Shown: positions 8,068-18,626, counted from the first letter of the stretch. The stretch is DNA of 64,000 bases from Streptomyces aureocirculatus (GCF_000720475.1 NZ_JOAP01000036.1:31239-95238); one strand, 5' to 3'. Translations and numbers: made by a program. The notes: generated by a model not told the origin, from the sequence alone.

Positions 8068-10607
8068 CGAAGGAAAGAATCCGCCTCGCCGTCACCGACC
8101 TCTGCCTCGTCGTGCTCGTCGGCGCCACCGGATCGGGCAAGTCCACCTTCGCGCGGCGGCACTTCGCGCCCACCGAGGTGCTTTCGAGCGACTTCTGCCG
8201 GGGGCTCGTCGCCGACGACGAGAACGACCAGAGCGCGAGCGGCGACGCCTTCGACGTACTGCACTACATCGCAGGCAAGCGGCTCGCGGCCGGGCGCCGT
8301 ACCGTCGTCGACGCCACCAACGTGCAGTCCGACAGCCGCAAGCAGCTCATCGACCTTGCCAGGCGGCACGACGTGCTGCCCGTCGCCATCGTGCTCGACG
8401 TCCCCGAGGAGGTGTGCGCCGAGCGGAACGCCGCGCGCGCCGACCGCGCCGGGCTCCCGCGCCGCGTCATCCAGCGCCACCAGCGCGAACTGCGCCGCTC
8501 CTGCAAGCACCTGGAGCGCGAGGGCTTCCGCAAGGTGCACGTCCTGCGGGGCGTCGCGGAGATCGACCGCGCCGAGATCGTCACCGAGCGGCGCTACAAC
8601 GACCTCAGACACCTCAGGGGGCCCTTCGACATCGTCGGCGACATCCACGGCTGCGCGAGCGAACTGGAGACGCTGCTCGGCAAGCTCGGCTACGTCGACG
8701 GCGCGCACCCCGAGGGCCGCACCGCCGTGTTCGTCGGCGACCTCGTCGACCGCGGCCCGGACAGCCCCGGCGTCCTGCGCCGCGTCATGAGCATGGTCGC
8801 GAACGGCACCGCCCTGTGCGTACCGGGCAACCACGAGAACAAGCTCGGCCGCTATCTGAAGGGCCGGGGTGTCCAGCACACCCACGGCCTCGCCGAGACG
8901 ATCGCGCAACTGGAGGCGGAGGACGCCCGCGACCCGGACTTCCGGACGCGGGTGCGGGAGTTCGTGGACGGCCTCGTCAGCCACTACGTCCTCGACGGCG
9001 GCAAGCTGGTGGTGTGCCACGCGGGCCTGCCGGAGAAGTACCACGGCCGCACCTCGGGCCGGGTGCGTTCGCACGCGCTGTACGGCGACACCACCGGCGA
9101 GACCGACGAATTCGGTCTTCCCGTGCGCTACCCGTGGGCCGAGGACTACCGCGGCAAGGCCGCCGTGGTCTACGGCCACACACCGGTGCCGACGGCGACC
9201 TGGCTGAACAACACCATCTGCCTGGACACCGGCGCGGTCTTCGGCGGCAGGCTCACCGCGCTGCGCTGGCCGGAGCGCGAGCTCGTCGACGTCCCCGCGG
9301 AGCGGGTCTGGTACGAACCGGCGAAGCCGCTGCGCACGGACGCGCCCGGCGGGCACGACGGCCGCCCGCTCGACCTCGGTGACGTGCACGGCCGCCGTGT
9401 CGTGGAGACCAGGCACGCAGGGCGCGTCACCGTCCGCGAGGAGAACGCGGCGGCGGCCCTCGAGGTCATGAGCCGCTTCGCAGCCGACCCGCGCCTGGTG
9501 CCGTATCTGCCGCCGACGATGGCGCCGACGGCCGCCTCGCGGCGCGAAGGCTACCTGGAGCACCCGGAGGAAGCCTTCGCGCAGTACCGGGCGGACGGCG
9601 TCGAGCGCGTCGTGTGCGAGGAGAAGCACATGGGCTCCCGCGCGGTGGTCCTGGTGTGCAAGGACGCGGACGCGGCCCGCGCGCGCTTCGGCGTGGACGG
9701 CCCCACGGGCGCGCTCTGCACCCGTACGGGGCGCCCCTTCCTCGACGACCCCGCGCTCACCGACGAGCTGCTCGCCCGGGTGCGGGCGGCCGTCGACGCG
9801 GCCGGGCTGTGGAGGGACCTCACGACCGACTGGCTGCTGCTCGACGCCGAGCTGATGCCGTGGTCCCTGAAGGCCAAGGGCCTGCTGCGCACGCAGTACG
9901 CCGCCGTGGGGGCCGCCTCCCGCGCGGTCTTTCCGGGCGCGCTCGCCGCCCTGGAGGCCGCCACCGCGCGGGGCGTCGACGTCCAGGACCTGCTCGACAG
10001 GCAGCGTGAACGCGCCGCGGACGCGTCCGCGTTCACCGACGCCTACCGCCGCTACTGCTGGCCCACCGACGGTCTCGACGGTGTGCACCTCGCACCGTTC
10101 CAGATCCTGGCGGCCCAGGGCAGGAGCCTCGCCGCGCTGCCGCACGACGGGCAACTCGCCCTGATCGACCGCATGGTGGAGCACGACGGCACCGGCCTGC
10201 TGCGCACCACGCGCCGCCTGTACGTCGACACCGGCGACGAGGAGTCGGTACGGGCGGGTGTCGACTGGTGGCTGGAGATGACGGGGCGCGGCGGCGAGGG
10301 CATGGTCGTCAAGCCCGTCGGCGCGCTGGTGCGCGACGGCAAGGGACGGCTCGTACAGCCCGGCATCAAGTGCCGGGGCCGCGAGTACCTGCGGATCATC
10401 TACGGCCCGGAGTACACCCGTCCGGAGAACCTGGAGAAGCTCCGCGGCCGCTCCCTCGGCCACAAGCGCTCGCTCGCCGTCCGGGAGTACGCGCTCGGCC
10501 TCGAAGCCCTCGACCGGCTCGCGGACGGTGAGCCGCTGTGGCGGGTGCACGAGGCGGTGTTCGCGGTCCTCGCCCTTGAGTCGGAGCCGGTGGACCCGCG
10601 GCTCTGA
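8064..10607 (+). CDS. pnkp: Polynucleotide kinase-phosphatase-ligase Pnkp
   Basis: An 847-residue three-domain RNA end-healing and sealing enzyme. The kinase domain has GATGSGKST (20-28). The metallophosphatase domain has GDIHG (192-196), GDLVDRG and GNHE (255-258) and would remove 2',3'-cyclic or 3' phosphates. The ligase adenylyltransferase domain has EEKHMGSR with the nucleotidyl Lys at 521. All key residues are present, so it should be active. With Hen1 it forms the heterotetramer that repairs ribotoxin-cut RNA. The ATG overlaps the hen1 stop by four bases. Confidence 0.96.
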   Translation: MTKERIRLAVTDLCLVVLVGATGSGKSTFARRHFAPTEVLSSDFCRGLVADDENDQSASGDAFDVLHYIAGKRLAAGRRTVVDATNVQSDSRKQLIDLARRHDVLPVAIVLDVPEEVCAERNAARADRAGLPRRVIQRHQRELRRSCKHLEREGFRKVHVLRGVAEIDRAEIVTERRYNDLRHLRGPFDIVGDIHGCASELETLLGKLGYVDGAHPEGRTAVFVGDLVDRGPDSPGVLRRVMSMVANGTALCVPGNHENKLGRYLKGRGVQHTHGLAETIAQLEAEDARDPDFRTRVREFVDGLVSHYVLDGGKLVVCHAGLPEKYHGRTSGRVRSHALYGDTTGETDEFGLPVRYPWAEDYRGKAAVVYGHTPVPTATWLNNTICLDTGAVFGGRLTALRWPERELVDVPAERVWYEPAKPLRTDAPGGHDGRPLDLGDVHGRRVVETRHAGRVTVREENAAAALEVMSRFAADPRLVPYLPPTMAPTAASRREGYLEHPEEAFAQYRADGVERVVCEEKHMGSRAVVLVCKDADAARARFGVDGPTGALCTRTGRPFLDDPALTDELLARVRAAVDAAGLWRDLTTDWLLLDAELMPWSLKAKGLLRTQYAAVGAASRAVFPGALAALEAATARGVDVQDLLDRQRERAADASAFTDAYRRYCWPTDGLDGVHLAPFQILAAQGRSLAALPHDGQLALIDRMVEHDGTGLLRTTRRLYVDTGDEESVRAGVDWWLEMTGRGGEGMVVKPVGALVRDGKGRLVQPGIKCRGREYLRIIYGPEYTRPENLEKLRGRSLGHKRSLAVREYALGLEALDRLADGEPLWRVHEAVFAVLALESEPVDPRL

Positions 10608-10615
10608 GTGTGTGT

Positions 10616-10657
10616 GGCCGTCCCCCTCCGGGCTCTGTCCCGGCGGGCAGGACGGCC
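10616..10657 (+). terminator. Hairpin after pnkp
   Basis: GGCCGTCC (10616-10623) pairs with GGACGGCC (10650-10657), and an inner CCGGG/CCCGG can also pair. It lies 9 bases after the pnkp stop. There is no T tract, as is usual in Streptomyces. Confidence 0.45.
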
Positions 10658-10731
10658 GCCCCGGTGCGTGCCGGGTGTCACTTGTCGCGGTTCGGCGCGT
10701 GCGGGGGCGCCGGGCAGGTGAGGATGGAGGC

Positions 10732-11961
10732 ATGGGATTTCACGTCGACTCCGAGGCAGGGCGGCTGCGCCGCGTCATACTGCACCGCCCCGATCTGGAG
10801 CTGAAACGGCTCACACCCACCAACAAGGACGCGCTGCTCTTCGACGACGTCCTGTGGGTGCGCAGGGCACGGCAGGAGCACGACGGCTTCGCCGACGTGC
10901 TGCGCGACCGCGGGGTGACGGTGCACCTCTTCGGTGATCTGCTGGCCGAGGCCCTCGACGTCCCGGCGGCCCGGCTCCTCGTCCTGGACCGTGTCTTCGA
11001 CGAGAAGGAGTACGGCCCGCTGGCCACCGACCACCTGCGGGCCTCCTTCGACCCGCTGCCGTCGGCGGAGCTGGCCGAGGCGCTGATCGGCGGCATGACG
11101 AAGCGGGAGTACCTGGACCGGCACCCGGAGCCGACGTCCGTGCGCTTCCACTGCATGGACATGGACGACTTCCTGCTCCGGCCGCTGCCCAACCACCTGT
11201 TCACGCGGGACACCTCCGCGTGGATCTACGACGGCGTGTCCATCAACGCGATGCGCTGGCCTGCCCGGCAGCGCGAGACCGTCCACTTCGAGGCGATCTA
11301 CCAGCACCACCCGCTCTTCCACGGCCAGGGCTTCCACCTCTGGTCGCAGGGGCAGTCCGACTATCCCTCCACCATCGAGGGCGGTGACGTCCTGGTCCTC
11401 GGCAACGGCGCGGTGCTCATCGGCATGAGCGAGCGCACCACCCCGCAGGCCGTCGAGATGCTGGCGCACAAGCTGTTCGCCGCCGGGTCCGCGACCTCGA
11501 TCGTGGCGCTCGACATGCCCAAGCGCCGGGCCTTCATGCACCTGGACACGGTCATGACGATGGTCGACGGGGACACGTTCACGCAGTACGCGGGCCTCGG
11601 CATGCTGCGCTCGTACACCATCGAACCGGGCGTCGACGAGCGCGAGTTGAAGGTCACCGACCATCCGCCGGAGCACATGCACCGCGCCATCGCCGCCGCG
11701 CTCGGCCTCGGCGGCATCCGGGTCCTCACGGCCACCCAGGACGTGCACGCCGCCGAGCGCGAGCAGTGGGACGACGGCTGCAACGTACTCGCGGTCGAGC
11801 CGGGCGTGGTCGTGGCCTACGAGCGGAACGCGACCACCAACACATATCTGCGCAAGCAGGGCCTCGAAGTGATCGAGATCCCCGGCAGCGAGCTGGGCCG
11901 CGGCCGGGGCGGGCCGCGGTGCATGAGCTGTCCGGTGGAGCGGGGGCCGGTGGGCGGCTGA
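10732..11961 (+). CDS. arcA: Arginine deiminase
   Basis: A 409-residue arginine deiminase converting arginine to citrulline and ammonia. Guanidino-group enzyme motifs are present: FTRDTSAW, a central IEGGDVL and the C-terminal catalytic Cys397 in GPRCMSCP. The ATG at 10732 follows GGATGGAGG. The ornithine carbamoyltransferase and a permease follow on the same strand, as in an arginine deiminase pathway, but the gap of about 180 bases before the next gene contains its own promoter-like region and no carbamate kinase gene is present. Confidence 0.94.
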   Translation: MGFHVDSEAGRLRRVILHRPDLELKRLTPTNKDALLFDDVLWVRRARQEHDGFADVLRDRGVTVHLFGDLLAEALDVPAARLLVLDRVFDEKEYGPLATDHLRASFDPLPSAELAEALIGGMTKREYLDRHPEPTSVRFHCMDMDDFLLRPLPNHLFTRDTSAWIYDGVSINAMRWPARQRETVHFEAIYQHHPLFHGQGFHLWSQGQSDYPSTIEGGDVLVLGNGAVLIGMSERTTPQAVEMLAHKLFAAGSATSIVALDMPKRRAFMHLDTVMTMVDGDTFTQYAGLGMLRSYTIEPGVDERELKVTDHPPEHMHRAIAAALGLGGIRVLTATQDVHAAEREQWDDGCNVLAVEPGVVVAYERNATTNTYLRKQGLEVIEIPGSELGRGRGGPRCMSCPVERGPVGG

Positions 11962-12057
11962 GGCGGGGCGCCGGTGGGCGGCCTGAGCTGAACGCGGGCG
12001 GGCGGGCGGCGCGGGCGGGGCCCGGGTGGGTGGCCGGGACGGGGCTCCGATGGAGTC

Positions 12058-12087
12058 TGCATATAAATGTGAAAGGTCGTATAGACT
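12058..12087 (+). promoter_or_regulatory. AT-rich promoter/operator region before ornithine carbamoyltransferase
   Basis: A short AT-rich island in otherwise GC-rich DNA holds TGCATATAAATGTGA, partly palindromic and reminiscent of half ARG boxes, and then TAGACT (12082-12087), a fair -10. ArgR control is a guess from the gene downstream and the TGCATA half-site. Confidence 0.45.
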
Positions 12088-12138
12088 TTCAAGGGTTCCC
12101 CCGCCCGCCTCTCCGCATGTGTACCCCAGGAGCGCCCT

Positions 12139-13146
12139 ATGGCGACTGCCACGACCGGCCTCACCGGCCGCCACTTCCTCAAGGAGCTGGACTTCACCGC
12201 CGAGGAGTTCCGCGGCCTGCTCGCCCTGGCCGCGGAACTGAAGGCGGCCAAGCGGGCCGGGACGGAGACACGGCGCCTGAGCGGGCGGAACATCGCGCTG
12301 ATCTTCGAGAAGGCGTCGACCCGCACCCGGTGCTCCTTCGAGGTGGCCGCCGCGGACCAGGGTGCCACCACGACGTACATCGACCCCACCGGGGCGCACA
12401 TCGGCAAGAAGGAGTCCGTGCGGGACACCGCCCGGGTGCTCGGCCGGATGTACGACGCCATCCAGTTCCGCGGTGACGCCCAGGCGACCGTCGAGTCGCT
12501 CGCCGCCCACGCCGGGGTGCCCGTCTACAACGGCCTGACCGACGCCTGGCACCCCACCCAGATGCTCGCCGACATCCTGACGATGACCGAGCACTGCGCC
12601 GAGCCCCTGGAGCGCGTCGCCTACGCCTACCTCGGCGACGCCCGTCTGAACATGGGCAACTCCTACCTGGTCACCGGCGCCCTGCTCGGCATGGACGTCC
12701 GGATCGTGGCGCCCCGCGCGTACTGGCCCGCCGAGGCCGTCGTGGCCCGCGCCCGGGCGCTCGCCGAGGTCAGCGGTGCGCGGATCACGCTCACCGAGGA
12801 CATCTCCGAAGGCGTCGTGGGCGCCGACTTCGTCGCCACCGACGTCTGGGTGTCGATGGGGGAGCCCGCCGACGTCTGGGACGAGCGCGTCGCGGACCTC
12901 GCGCCGTACGCGGTGACGATGGACGTGCTGCGCGCCACCGGCAACCCCGATGTGCGGTTCCTGCACTGCCTGCCCGCCTTCCACGACCTGTCCACGCAGG
13001 TCGGACGGGAGGTCTGCGAGCGCCACGGGCTCTCGTCGCTGGAGGTGACCGACGAGGTGTTCGAGTCGGAGCACTCGGTCGTCTTCGACGAGGCGGAGAA
13101 TCGGATGCACACGATCAAGGCGGTCCTGGTGGCGACACTCACCTGA
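12139..13146 (+). CDS. arcB: Ornithine carbamoyltransferase
   Basis: A 335-residue OTC with the carbamoyl-phosphate motif STRTR (from residue 60), the HPTQ segment in [14 protein letters not shown] and the ornithine loop HCLPAFHD (from residue 276). Next to arginine deiminase it is likely the catabolic enzyme, making ornithine and carbamoyl phosphate from citrulline, although the reaction is reversible and it could serve biosynthesis. The start ATG follows AGGAGCGCCCT. Confidence 0.93.
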   Translation: MATATTGLTGRHFLKELDFTAEEFRGLLALAAELKAAKRAGTETRRLSGRNIALIFEKASTRTRCSFEVAAADQGATTTYIDPTGAHIGKKESVRDTARVLGRMYDAIQFRGDAQATVESLAAHAGVPVYNGLTDAWHPTQMLADILTMTEHCAEPLERVAYAYLGDARLNMGNSYLVTGALLGMDVRIVAPRAYWPAEAVVARARALAEVSGARITLTEDISEGVVGADFVATDVWVSMGEPADVWDERVADLAPYAVTMDVLRATGNPDVRFLHCLPAFHDLSTQVGREVCERHGLSSLEVTDEVFESEHSVVFDEAENRMHTIKAVLVATLT

Positions 13147-13257
13147 GCACCTCCCGCCTCCCGCCTCCTGACTCCTGACACCGACTCCGAGGCAGCTCAC
13201 GCGTCACCGCACGACCGCACCACCCGCACCACCCGCACCAGAATCGAGTACCACCCC

Positions 13258-14763
13258 ATGGGCCCCAACCGCCCGCCCGCCACCACCCCGGCCCCTTCCC
13301 GGCCCGGACGGCGCCTCAAGTCCCCCGATCTCCTCGTCGCCGAATCCGGCGCGGACCTGGAGGGGCACGGCCTCAAGCGCACGATGGGACTGTTCCAGCT
13401 CGTCTGCTTCGGTGTCGGCGCGATCGTCGGCACCGGCATCTTCGTCGGTCTGTCCGACAGCGTCGCCGAAGCCGGGCCCGCGGTCGCGGTCTCCTTTGTC
13501 CTGGCGGCTGTGACCTGCGTCTTCACCGCGTTCTCGGTCGCGGAGCTGGGCGGCGCGATCCCCGTGTCGGGCAGCTCGTACTCGTTCGCGTACGCGACGT
13601 TCGGCGAGCGCACCGCGTTCCTCGTCGGCTGGTGCCTGCTGCTTGAGTACGGGGTCTCGGTGTCGGCCGTCGCGGTCGGCTGGAGCCAGTATCTGAACGA
13701 GCTGCTCGACAGCCTCACCGGGTGGCGGTTGCCCGCCGCCCTGTCCGCGGGCCCGGGGGACGGCGGTGCCGTCAACCTCCCCGCCGTCGTCGTGATCGCC
13801 CTCGCCGCCGTGCTCCTCGCCCGCGGGATGCGCGAGAGCGCGCGGGCCACCGCCGCGATGGCGGTTCTGAAGATCGGCGTCCTGCTGCTGTTCCTGGCCA
13901 TCGCCTTCACGGCGTTCCGGGACGGCAATCTCACGCCGTTCGCGGGTGCCGGGGTCTCCGGTGTCACGGCGGGCGCCTCGCTCGCGTTCTTCTCGTTCAT
14001 CGGCTTCGACGCGGTGACGACGGCGGGCGAGGAGGTGCGCGACCCGCGCAGGAACATCCCCCTCGCCATCCTGATCTGCATCGGCGTGGTGACCCTGCTG
14101 TACGTCGCCGTGGCGCTCGCGGCCGTCGGCGCGCTCGGCGCGGACGAGGTCGCCGCCAGGCCCGCGGCGCTGTCACTGATCGTCGACCAGGTCACCGGGT
14201 CCGCCGTGGGCGGCGGCGTCATCGCCTTCGGCGCGGTCGTGGCCATCGCGTCCGTGGTCCTCGCGGTCATGTACGGCCAGACCCGCGTCCTGATGTCGAT
14301 GTCACGGGACGGCCTGATGCCGCGGGTATTCGAACGGGTCTCGCCGCGGACCGCGACACCCGCCGCGGGCACGTGGATCGTGGCCGCCGCCGTCGCCGTC
14401 CCCGCCGCCTTCTCGTCCCTGGACGTGGTCGTCGGCCTGACCACCATCGGCACCCTCGCGATCATGGCCGTGGTCAATGTGGCGGTGCTCGCGCTGCGGC
14501 GTACGCACCCGGGCCTCAAGCGGACGTTCCGGGTGCCGCTGTACCCGCTGAGCCCGCTCGCCGGCGTGGGCTTCTGTCTCTACCTGATCTGGGGTACGGG
14601 CTGGTCCACCTGGACGCAGTTCGCGGTGTTCCTGGCGGTGGGGGCCGGGGTGTACGCACTGTACGGGCGCGGGCACTCGCGGCTCGGGCGCGCGGAGGGC
14701 GCCGGGGGTCCCGGGGACTTCGGAGAAGCGGCCGTCAGCGGTCCGCCGGCGCGGAGAGGGTGA
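13258..14763 (+). CDS. APC-family amino-acid permease (CAT-like)
   Basis: A 501-residue APC-superfamily transporter with about 12 membrane helices. The first helix carries the substrate-binding GVGAIVGTGIF signature and helix 6 has FFSFIGFDAVTTAGEEVRDP, typical of cationic amino-acid transporters. Its position after arginine deiminase and OTC suggests arginine uptake or arginine/ornithine exchange; that is inference. The last 29 bases overlap the 3' end of the convergent ATPase gene. Confidence 0.88.
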   Translation: MGPNRPPATTPAPSRPGRRLKSPDLLVAESGADLEGHGLKRTMGLFQLVCFGVGAIVGTGIFVGLSDSVAEAGPAVAVSFVLAAVTCVFTAFSVAELGGAIPVSGSSYSFAYATFGERTAFLVGWCLLLEYGVSVSAVAVGWSQYLNELLDSLTGWRLPAALSAGPGDGGAVNLPAVVVIALAAVLLARGMRESARATAAMAVLKIGVLLLFLAIAFTAFRDGNLTPFAGAGVSGVTAGASLAFFSFIGFDAVTTAGEEVRDPRRNIPLAILICIGVVTLLYVAVALAAVGALGADEVAARPAALSLIVDQVTGSAVGGGVIAFGAVVAIASVVLAVMYGQTRVLMSMSRDGLMPRVFERVSPRTATPAAGTWIVAAAVAVPAAFSSLDVVVGLTTIGTLAIMAVVNVAVLALRRTHPGLKRTFRVPLYPLSPLAGVGFCLYLIWGTGWSTWTQFAVFLAVGAGVYALYGRGHSRLGRAEGAGGPGDFGEAAVSGPPARRG

Positions 14764-15226
14764 ACCAGACCGCCTTGCCGGACGCGGTGGGGCGGTGCCC
14801 GCAGGACGAGCTGAGGGTGCGGATCAGGAGCAGGCCGCGCCCGTGCTCCTGCCAGGGGTCGGGCGCGGAGTCCGCCGCTGGGTCGGTCAGGTCGTACGGG
14901 GGGACGGGGCTGGAGTCGCGCACCTCGACCTGGCAGAGCGTCGGAAGCAGCTCGATGACCAGCTCTATCGGGTCGTGGCCCGCCGTGTGCTCGACGGCGT
15001 TGGCGACCAGCTCGGCCGTGAGCAGCTCCGCGGTGTCGGTGTCCGCCGTGGAGCCGATGTCCGTGAGGGCCGTGCGGACCAGGGCACGTGCGATCGGTAC
15101 CGCTGCCGTGGTGTGCGGCAGGGCGATGCGCCACGAGGCGGGGGAGTGATCGTCGGCCAAGGCGGGTCCGTTCGAGGTGCAGGTGGTCCGAGCAGGCGGC
15201 CCCTGTGCGGTTCTGCCTTCAACCAT
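14735..15226 (-). CDS. Anti-sigma-factor-like ATP-binding protein (HATPase_c)
   Basis: A 163-residue GHKL/SpoIIAB-like ATPase domain. The N box appears as LLTAELVANAVEHT, the G1 region as VRDSSPV and the G2 region as HGRGLLLIRTLSSSCG. Streptomyces encodes many of these as partners of sigma factors or anti-anti-sigma proteins. The ATG at 15226 has AGGA 6 bases upstream and is preferred to the in-frame ATG at 15316. It converges with and overlaps the permease gene. Confidence 0.85.
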   Translation of the reverse strand: MVEGRTAQGPPARTTCTSNGPALADDHSPASWRIALPHTTAAVPIARALVRTALTDIGSTADTDTAELLTAELVANAVEHTAGHDPIELVIELLPTLCQVEVRDSSPVPPYDLTDPAADSAPDPWQEHGRGLLLIRTLSSSCGHRPTASGKAVWFTLSAPADR

Positions 15227-15326
15227 ACGAATCCTAAGCGGAGCGGCGACAGAGACCACCGTCGGCCGGTTCGGCGACCCATGCGGGGAAATGAGGGGAC
15301 GTATGCCCCTAGTCATATCGCGTACT

Positions 15327-15342
15327 CATGACGACAGTCATG
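15327..15342. promoter_or_regulatory. Operator-like inverted repeat before the enoyl-CoA hydratase gene
   Basis: CATGACGACAGTCATG is an inverted repeat with a GACA spacer. Its core TGACGACAGTCA recurs exactly at 21865-21876 between the aryl-CoA ligase and acyl-CoA dehydrogenase genes. The likely binder is the PaaX-type regulator encoded at 19328-20146. Confidence 0.6.
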
Positions 15343-15424
15343 GATGAGTGATAACTTCGGGTGAGAACCGGCACGCCCCCGTCACCGTCGGCACCGCCGC
15401 CCCCGCCCGAGGAGGCCGCACGTC

Positions 15425-16252
15425 ATGAGTCCCTTCACCGGCTCCACCGCCCGCACCCCCGAGTGGCGACATCTGAACCTGACGGTCGACGACGGCGTCG
15501 CGACCGTCACCCTCGCCCGCCCCGAGAAACTGAACGCGCTCACCTTCGGCGCGTACGCCGATCTGCGCGACCTGCTCGCCGAACTGTCCCGGGAGCGGTC
15601 CGTGCGGGCGCTCGTCCTCGGCGGCGAGGGGCGCGGCTTCTGCTCCGGCGGTGACGTGGACGAGATCATCGGCGCGACGCTCGCCATGGACACCGCGCAG
15701 TTGCTCGACTTCAACCGCATGACGGGCCAGGTCGTGCGGGCCCTGCGCGAATGCCCGTTCCCGGTGGTGGCCGCGGTGCACGGGGTGGCAGCGGGCGCGG
15801 GGGCGGTGCTCGCGCTCGCCGCGGACTTCCGGGTCGCCGACCCCTCGGCCCGGTTCGCGTTCCTGTTCACCAAGGTCGGGCTCTCCGGCGGTGACATGGG
15901 CGCCGCGTATCTGCTGCCGCGCGTCGTCGGGCTCGGCCACGCCACGCGGCTGCTGATGCTCGGCGAGCCGGTGCGGGCGCCCGAGGCCGAGCGGATCGGC
16001 CTGATCAGCGAGCTCACGGACGAGGGCGGGGCGGCCGAGTCCGCCGCCGCCCTGGCCCGCCGCCTCGCCCAGGGCCCCGCCCTCGCGTACGCCCAGACGA
16101 AGGCGCTGCTCACCGCCGAGCTCGACATGCCGCTCGCGGCGGCCGTCGAAATGGACGCGGCCACCCAGGCGCTCCTGATGAACGGCGAGGACTACGCCGA
16201 GTTCCACGCGGCGTTCACCGGCAAGCGGCCGCCGAAGTGGCGGGGGCGGTGA
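15425..16252 (+). CDS. Enoyl-CoA hydratase/isomerase family protein
   Basis: A 275-residue crotonase-fold protein. The oxyanion-hole segments are GFCSGGDVDEI (near residue 75) and VAAGAGAVLALAADFRVA (near residue 120), and the helix LSGGDMGAAYLLPRVVG follows. In this cluster it would hydrate or isomerise a non-aromatic CoA intermediate. It ends in a GTGA overlap with the two-domain monooxygenase gene, so they are coupled. Start ATG 15425 follows GAGGAGG. Confidence 0.9.
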   Translation: MSPFTGSTARTPEWRHLNLTVDDGVATVTLARPEKLNALTFGAYADLRDLLAELSRERSVRALVLGGEGRGFCSGGDVDEIIGATLAMDTAQLLDFNRMTGQVVRALRECPFPVVAAVHGVAAGAGAVLALAADFRVADPSARFAFLFTKVGLSGGDMGAAYLLPRVVGLGHATRLLMLGEPVRAPEAERIGLISELTDEGGAAESAAALARRLAQGPALAYAQTKALLTAELDMPLAAAVEMDAATQALLMNGEDYAEFHAAFTGKRPPKWRGR

Positions 16253-18579
16253 CCGCGGTGACGCCGGGGGAGCAGGGCGCGGGGCGGGCCGCCCGCCGTG
16301 TCGCCGTCATCGGGGGCGGCCCCGGCGGCCTGTACGCCGCGGCCCTGCTCAAGCGGCTCGCCCCGGAGCGCGAGGTCACCGTCTGGGAGCGGAACGCCCC
16401 CGAGGACACCTTCGGCTTCGGCGTGGTCCTCTCCGACGAGACCCTCGGCGGCATCGAGCACGCCGACCCGGTGGTGTACGCGGCGCTGCGCCGCGAGTTC
16501 GTCCGCTGGGACGACATCGACATCGTGCACCGCGGCACCCGCCACACCTCCGGCGGCCACGGCTTCGCCGCGCTCGGGCGGCGCACCCTGCTGGCGGTCC
16601 TGCACGAGCGCTGCCGCGACCTGGGCGTCGACCTCCGCTTCCGTACGAAGGCGCCGCCCGCCGCCGAGCTCGCCACGGAGTACGACCTGGTGATCGCCGC
16701 GGACGGCGTGCACAGCGCGACCCGCGAGGCGCACGCCGACGCCTTCCGCCCCGCCCTCACCACGCACCGCTGCCGCTACCTCTGGCTCGCCGCCGACTTC
16801 GCCTTCGACGCCTTCCGCTTCGAGATCGCCGAGACCGAGCACGGCGTGATGCAGTTGCACGGCTACCCGTACGAGGCGGCGACGGAAGCGACCTCCGGCG
16901 CGTCCACGGTCATCGTCGAGATGCGCGAGGAGGTGTGGCGGGCCGCCGGGTTCGCGGACCTGGACGCCGCGCAGTCCGTCGAACGCTGCGCCAAGCTCTT
17001 CACGGACACCCTCGGCGGCCGCCCCCTGCGCACCAACAACTCCTCCTGGCTCACCTTCCGCACGGTCGTCAACGACCACTGGTCGCACAACAACATCGTT
17101 CTGCTCGGCGACGCCGCCCACACCGCGCACTTCTCCATCGGCTCCGGCACCAAGCTCGCCGTGGAGGACGCCCTCGCGCTCGTCGCCTCCCTCCACGAGC
17201 AGCAGGACCTGCCGGCGGCCCTCACCGCGTACGAGGCCGAGCGCCGCCCCGTCGTCGCGTCCACGCAGCGCGCGGCCCGCGCCAGCCTGCAGTGGTTCGA
17301 GGAACTGCCGCTGTACGTGGACCAGCCGCCCCGGCAGTTCGCGTTCAACCTGCTCACCCGCAGCCGCCGGGTCACGCACGACAACCTGCGCCTGCGCGAC
17401 GCGCACTTCACCCAGGCCGTGGAGCGGGACTTCGGCTGCCCGCCCGGCACACCCCCCATGTTCACGCCGTTCCGCCTGCGCGACCTGGAACTGCGCAACC
17501 GCGTCGTCGTGTCCCCCATGGACATGTACTCCGCCGTGGACGGTGTGCCCGGTGACTTCCACCTGGTCCACCTGGGGGCGCGGGCGCTCGGCGGTGCGGG
17601 CCTGGTCATGACGGAGATGGTGTGCGTGAGCGACTACGGCCGCATCACGCCGGGCTGCGCCGGCCTCTACACCGACGAACAGGCCGCCGCCTGGACCCGG
17701 ATCGTCGACTTCGCCCACACCCAGGCGCCCGGCACGGCCCTCGGTGTCCAGCTCGGCCACTCCGGCCGCAAGGGCTCGACGAAACTGATGTGGGAGGGCA
17801 TCGACGAGCCGCTGCCCACCGCCAACTGGCCGCTCCTCGCCCCGTCCCCCCTCCCGTACGGCCCCACGAGCCAGACCCCGCAGGAACTGGACGGGTCCGG
17901 ACTCGCCGCCGTCCGCGAGGAGTTCACCGCCGCCGCCCGCCGCGCCGCCGACTGCGGCTTCGACCTCCTCGAACTCCACTGCGCCCACGGCTACCTCCTC
18001 TCCAGCTTCCTCTCCCCGCTCGCCAACCACCGCACCGACGCCTACGGCGGCTCGCTCCAGGCCCGCCTCCGCTTCCCCCTGGAGGTCTTCGACGCCGTAC
18101 GCGACGTCTGGCCCGCATCGCGCCCCATGACCGTCCGCATCTCGGCCACGGACTGGGCGGACGGTGGCACCACCGCGGACGACGCGGTCGCCGTGGCCCG
18201 CGCGTTCGCCGCGCACGGTGCCGACGCCGTCGATGTCTCCACCGGCCAGGTCGTCCCCGACGAACGCCCCGCCTACGGCCGTTCCTACCAGACCCCGTTC
18301 GCCGACCGCATCCGCAACGAGACGGGCATCCCCGTCATCGCCGTCGGCGCCATCTCCTCCTGGGACGACGTCAACTCCCTCCTCCTGGCAGGCCGCACCG
18401 ACCTCTGCGCCCTCGCCCGCCCCCACCTCTACGACCCCCATTGGACCCTGCACGCGGCAGCGGAACAGGGCTATGCGGGCCCGGGAATCTCCTGGCCCGT
18501 CCAGTACCGCGCGGGCAGCCGCCGCCCCCAGACGGGCCGCACGGACGCCCCGAAACCACGGCTCTCACTGACACCGTGA
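16249..18579 (+). CDS. Two-domain aryl-CoA monooxygenase/reductase (2-aminobenzoyl-CoA type)
   Basis: A 776-residue fusion. The N-terminal half (to about residue 390) is an FAD monooxygenase with VAVIGGGPGGLYAA, a second-site GDAAHTAH motif and the salicylyl-CoA 5-hydroxylase look. The C-terminal half is an Old-Yellow-Enzyme FMN domain starting MFTPFRLRDLELRNRVVVSPM, with QLGHSGRKG and LLELHCAHGYLLSSFLSP. This exact layout is that of 2-aminobenzoyl-CoA monooxygenase/reductase, which hydroxylates and then reduces the ring of anthraniloyl-CoA. The GTG at 16249 overlaps the hydratase stop. Salicylyl-CoA or another aryl-CoA remains possible. Confidence 0.88.
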   Translation: MTAVTPGEQGAGRAARRVAVIGGGPGGLYAAALLKRLAPEREVTVWERNAPEDTFGFGVVLSDETLGGIEHADPVVYAALRREFVRWDDIDIVHRGTRHTSGGHGFAALGRRTLLAVLHERCRDLGVDLRFRTKAPPAAELATEYDLVIAADGVHSATREAHADAFRPALTTHRCRYLWLAADFAFDAFRFEIAETEHGVMQLHGYPYEAATEATSGASTVIVEMREEVWRAAGFADLDAAQSVERCAKLFTDTLGGRPLRTNNSSWLTFRTVVNDHWSHNNIVLLGDAAHTAHFSIGSGTKLAVEDALALVASLHEQQDLPAALTAYEAERRPVVASTQRAARASLQWFEELPLYVDQPPRQFAFNLLTRSRRVTHDNLRLRDAHFTQAVERDFGCPPGTPPMFTPFRLRDLELRNRVVVSPMDMYSAVDGVPGDFHLVHLGARALGGAGLVMTEMVCVSDYGRITPGCAGLYTDEQAAAWTRIVDFAHTQAPGTALGVQLGHSGRKGSTKLMWEGIDEPLPTANWPLLAPSPLPYGPTSQTPQELDGSGLAAVREEFTAAARRAADCGFDLLELHCAHGYLLSSFLSPLANHRTDAYGGSLQARLRFPLEVFDAVRDVWPASRPMTVRISATDWADGGTTADDAVAVARAFAAHGADAVDVSTGQVVPDERPAYGRSYQTPFADRIRNETGIPVIAVGAISSWDDVNSLLLAGRTDLCALARPHLYDPHWTLHAAAEQGYAGPGISWPVQYRAGSRRPQTGRTDAPKPRLSLTP

Positions 18580-18587
18580 CACGGCAA

Positions 18588-18616
18588 GGCCCCGCCAGGC
18601 CGCACCTGGCGGGGCC
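18588..18616. terminator. Perfect 12-bp hairpin between convergent genes
   Basis: GGCCCCGCCAGG (18588-18599) and CCTGGCGGGGCC (18605-18616) are perfectly complementary around a 5-base loop. It sits between the monooxygenase stop (18579) and the convergent gene stop (18627), so it can serve both directions. Confidence 0.85.
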
Positions 18617-18626
18617 ACCACCCGCG

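Noticed and set aside
7575..10733. Long antisense open frames over hen1-pnkp (1052 codons), aconitase (29982-32798, 938 codons) and other strong genes
   Set aside because: They are stop-poor frames caused by high GC on the strand opposite well-supported genes; they lack motifs and have reversed codon bias.
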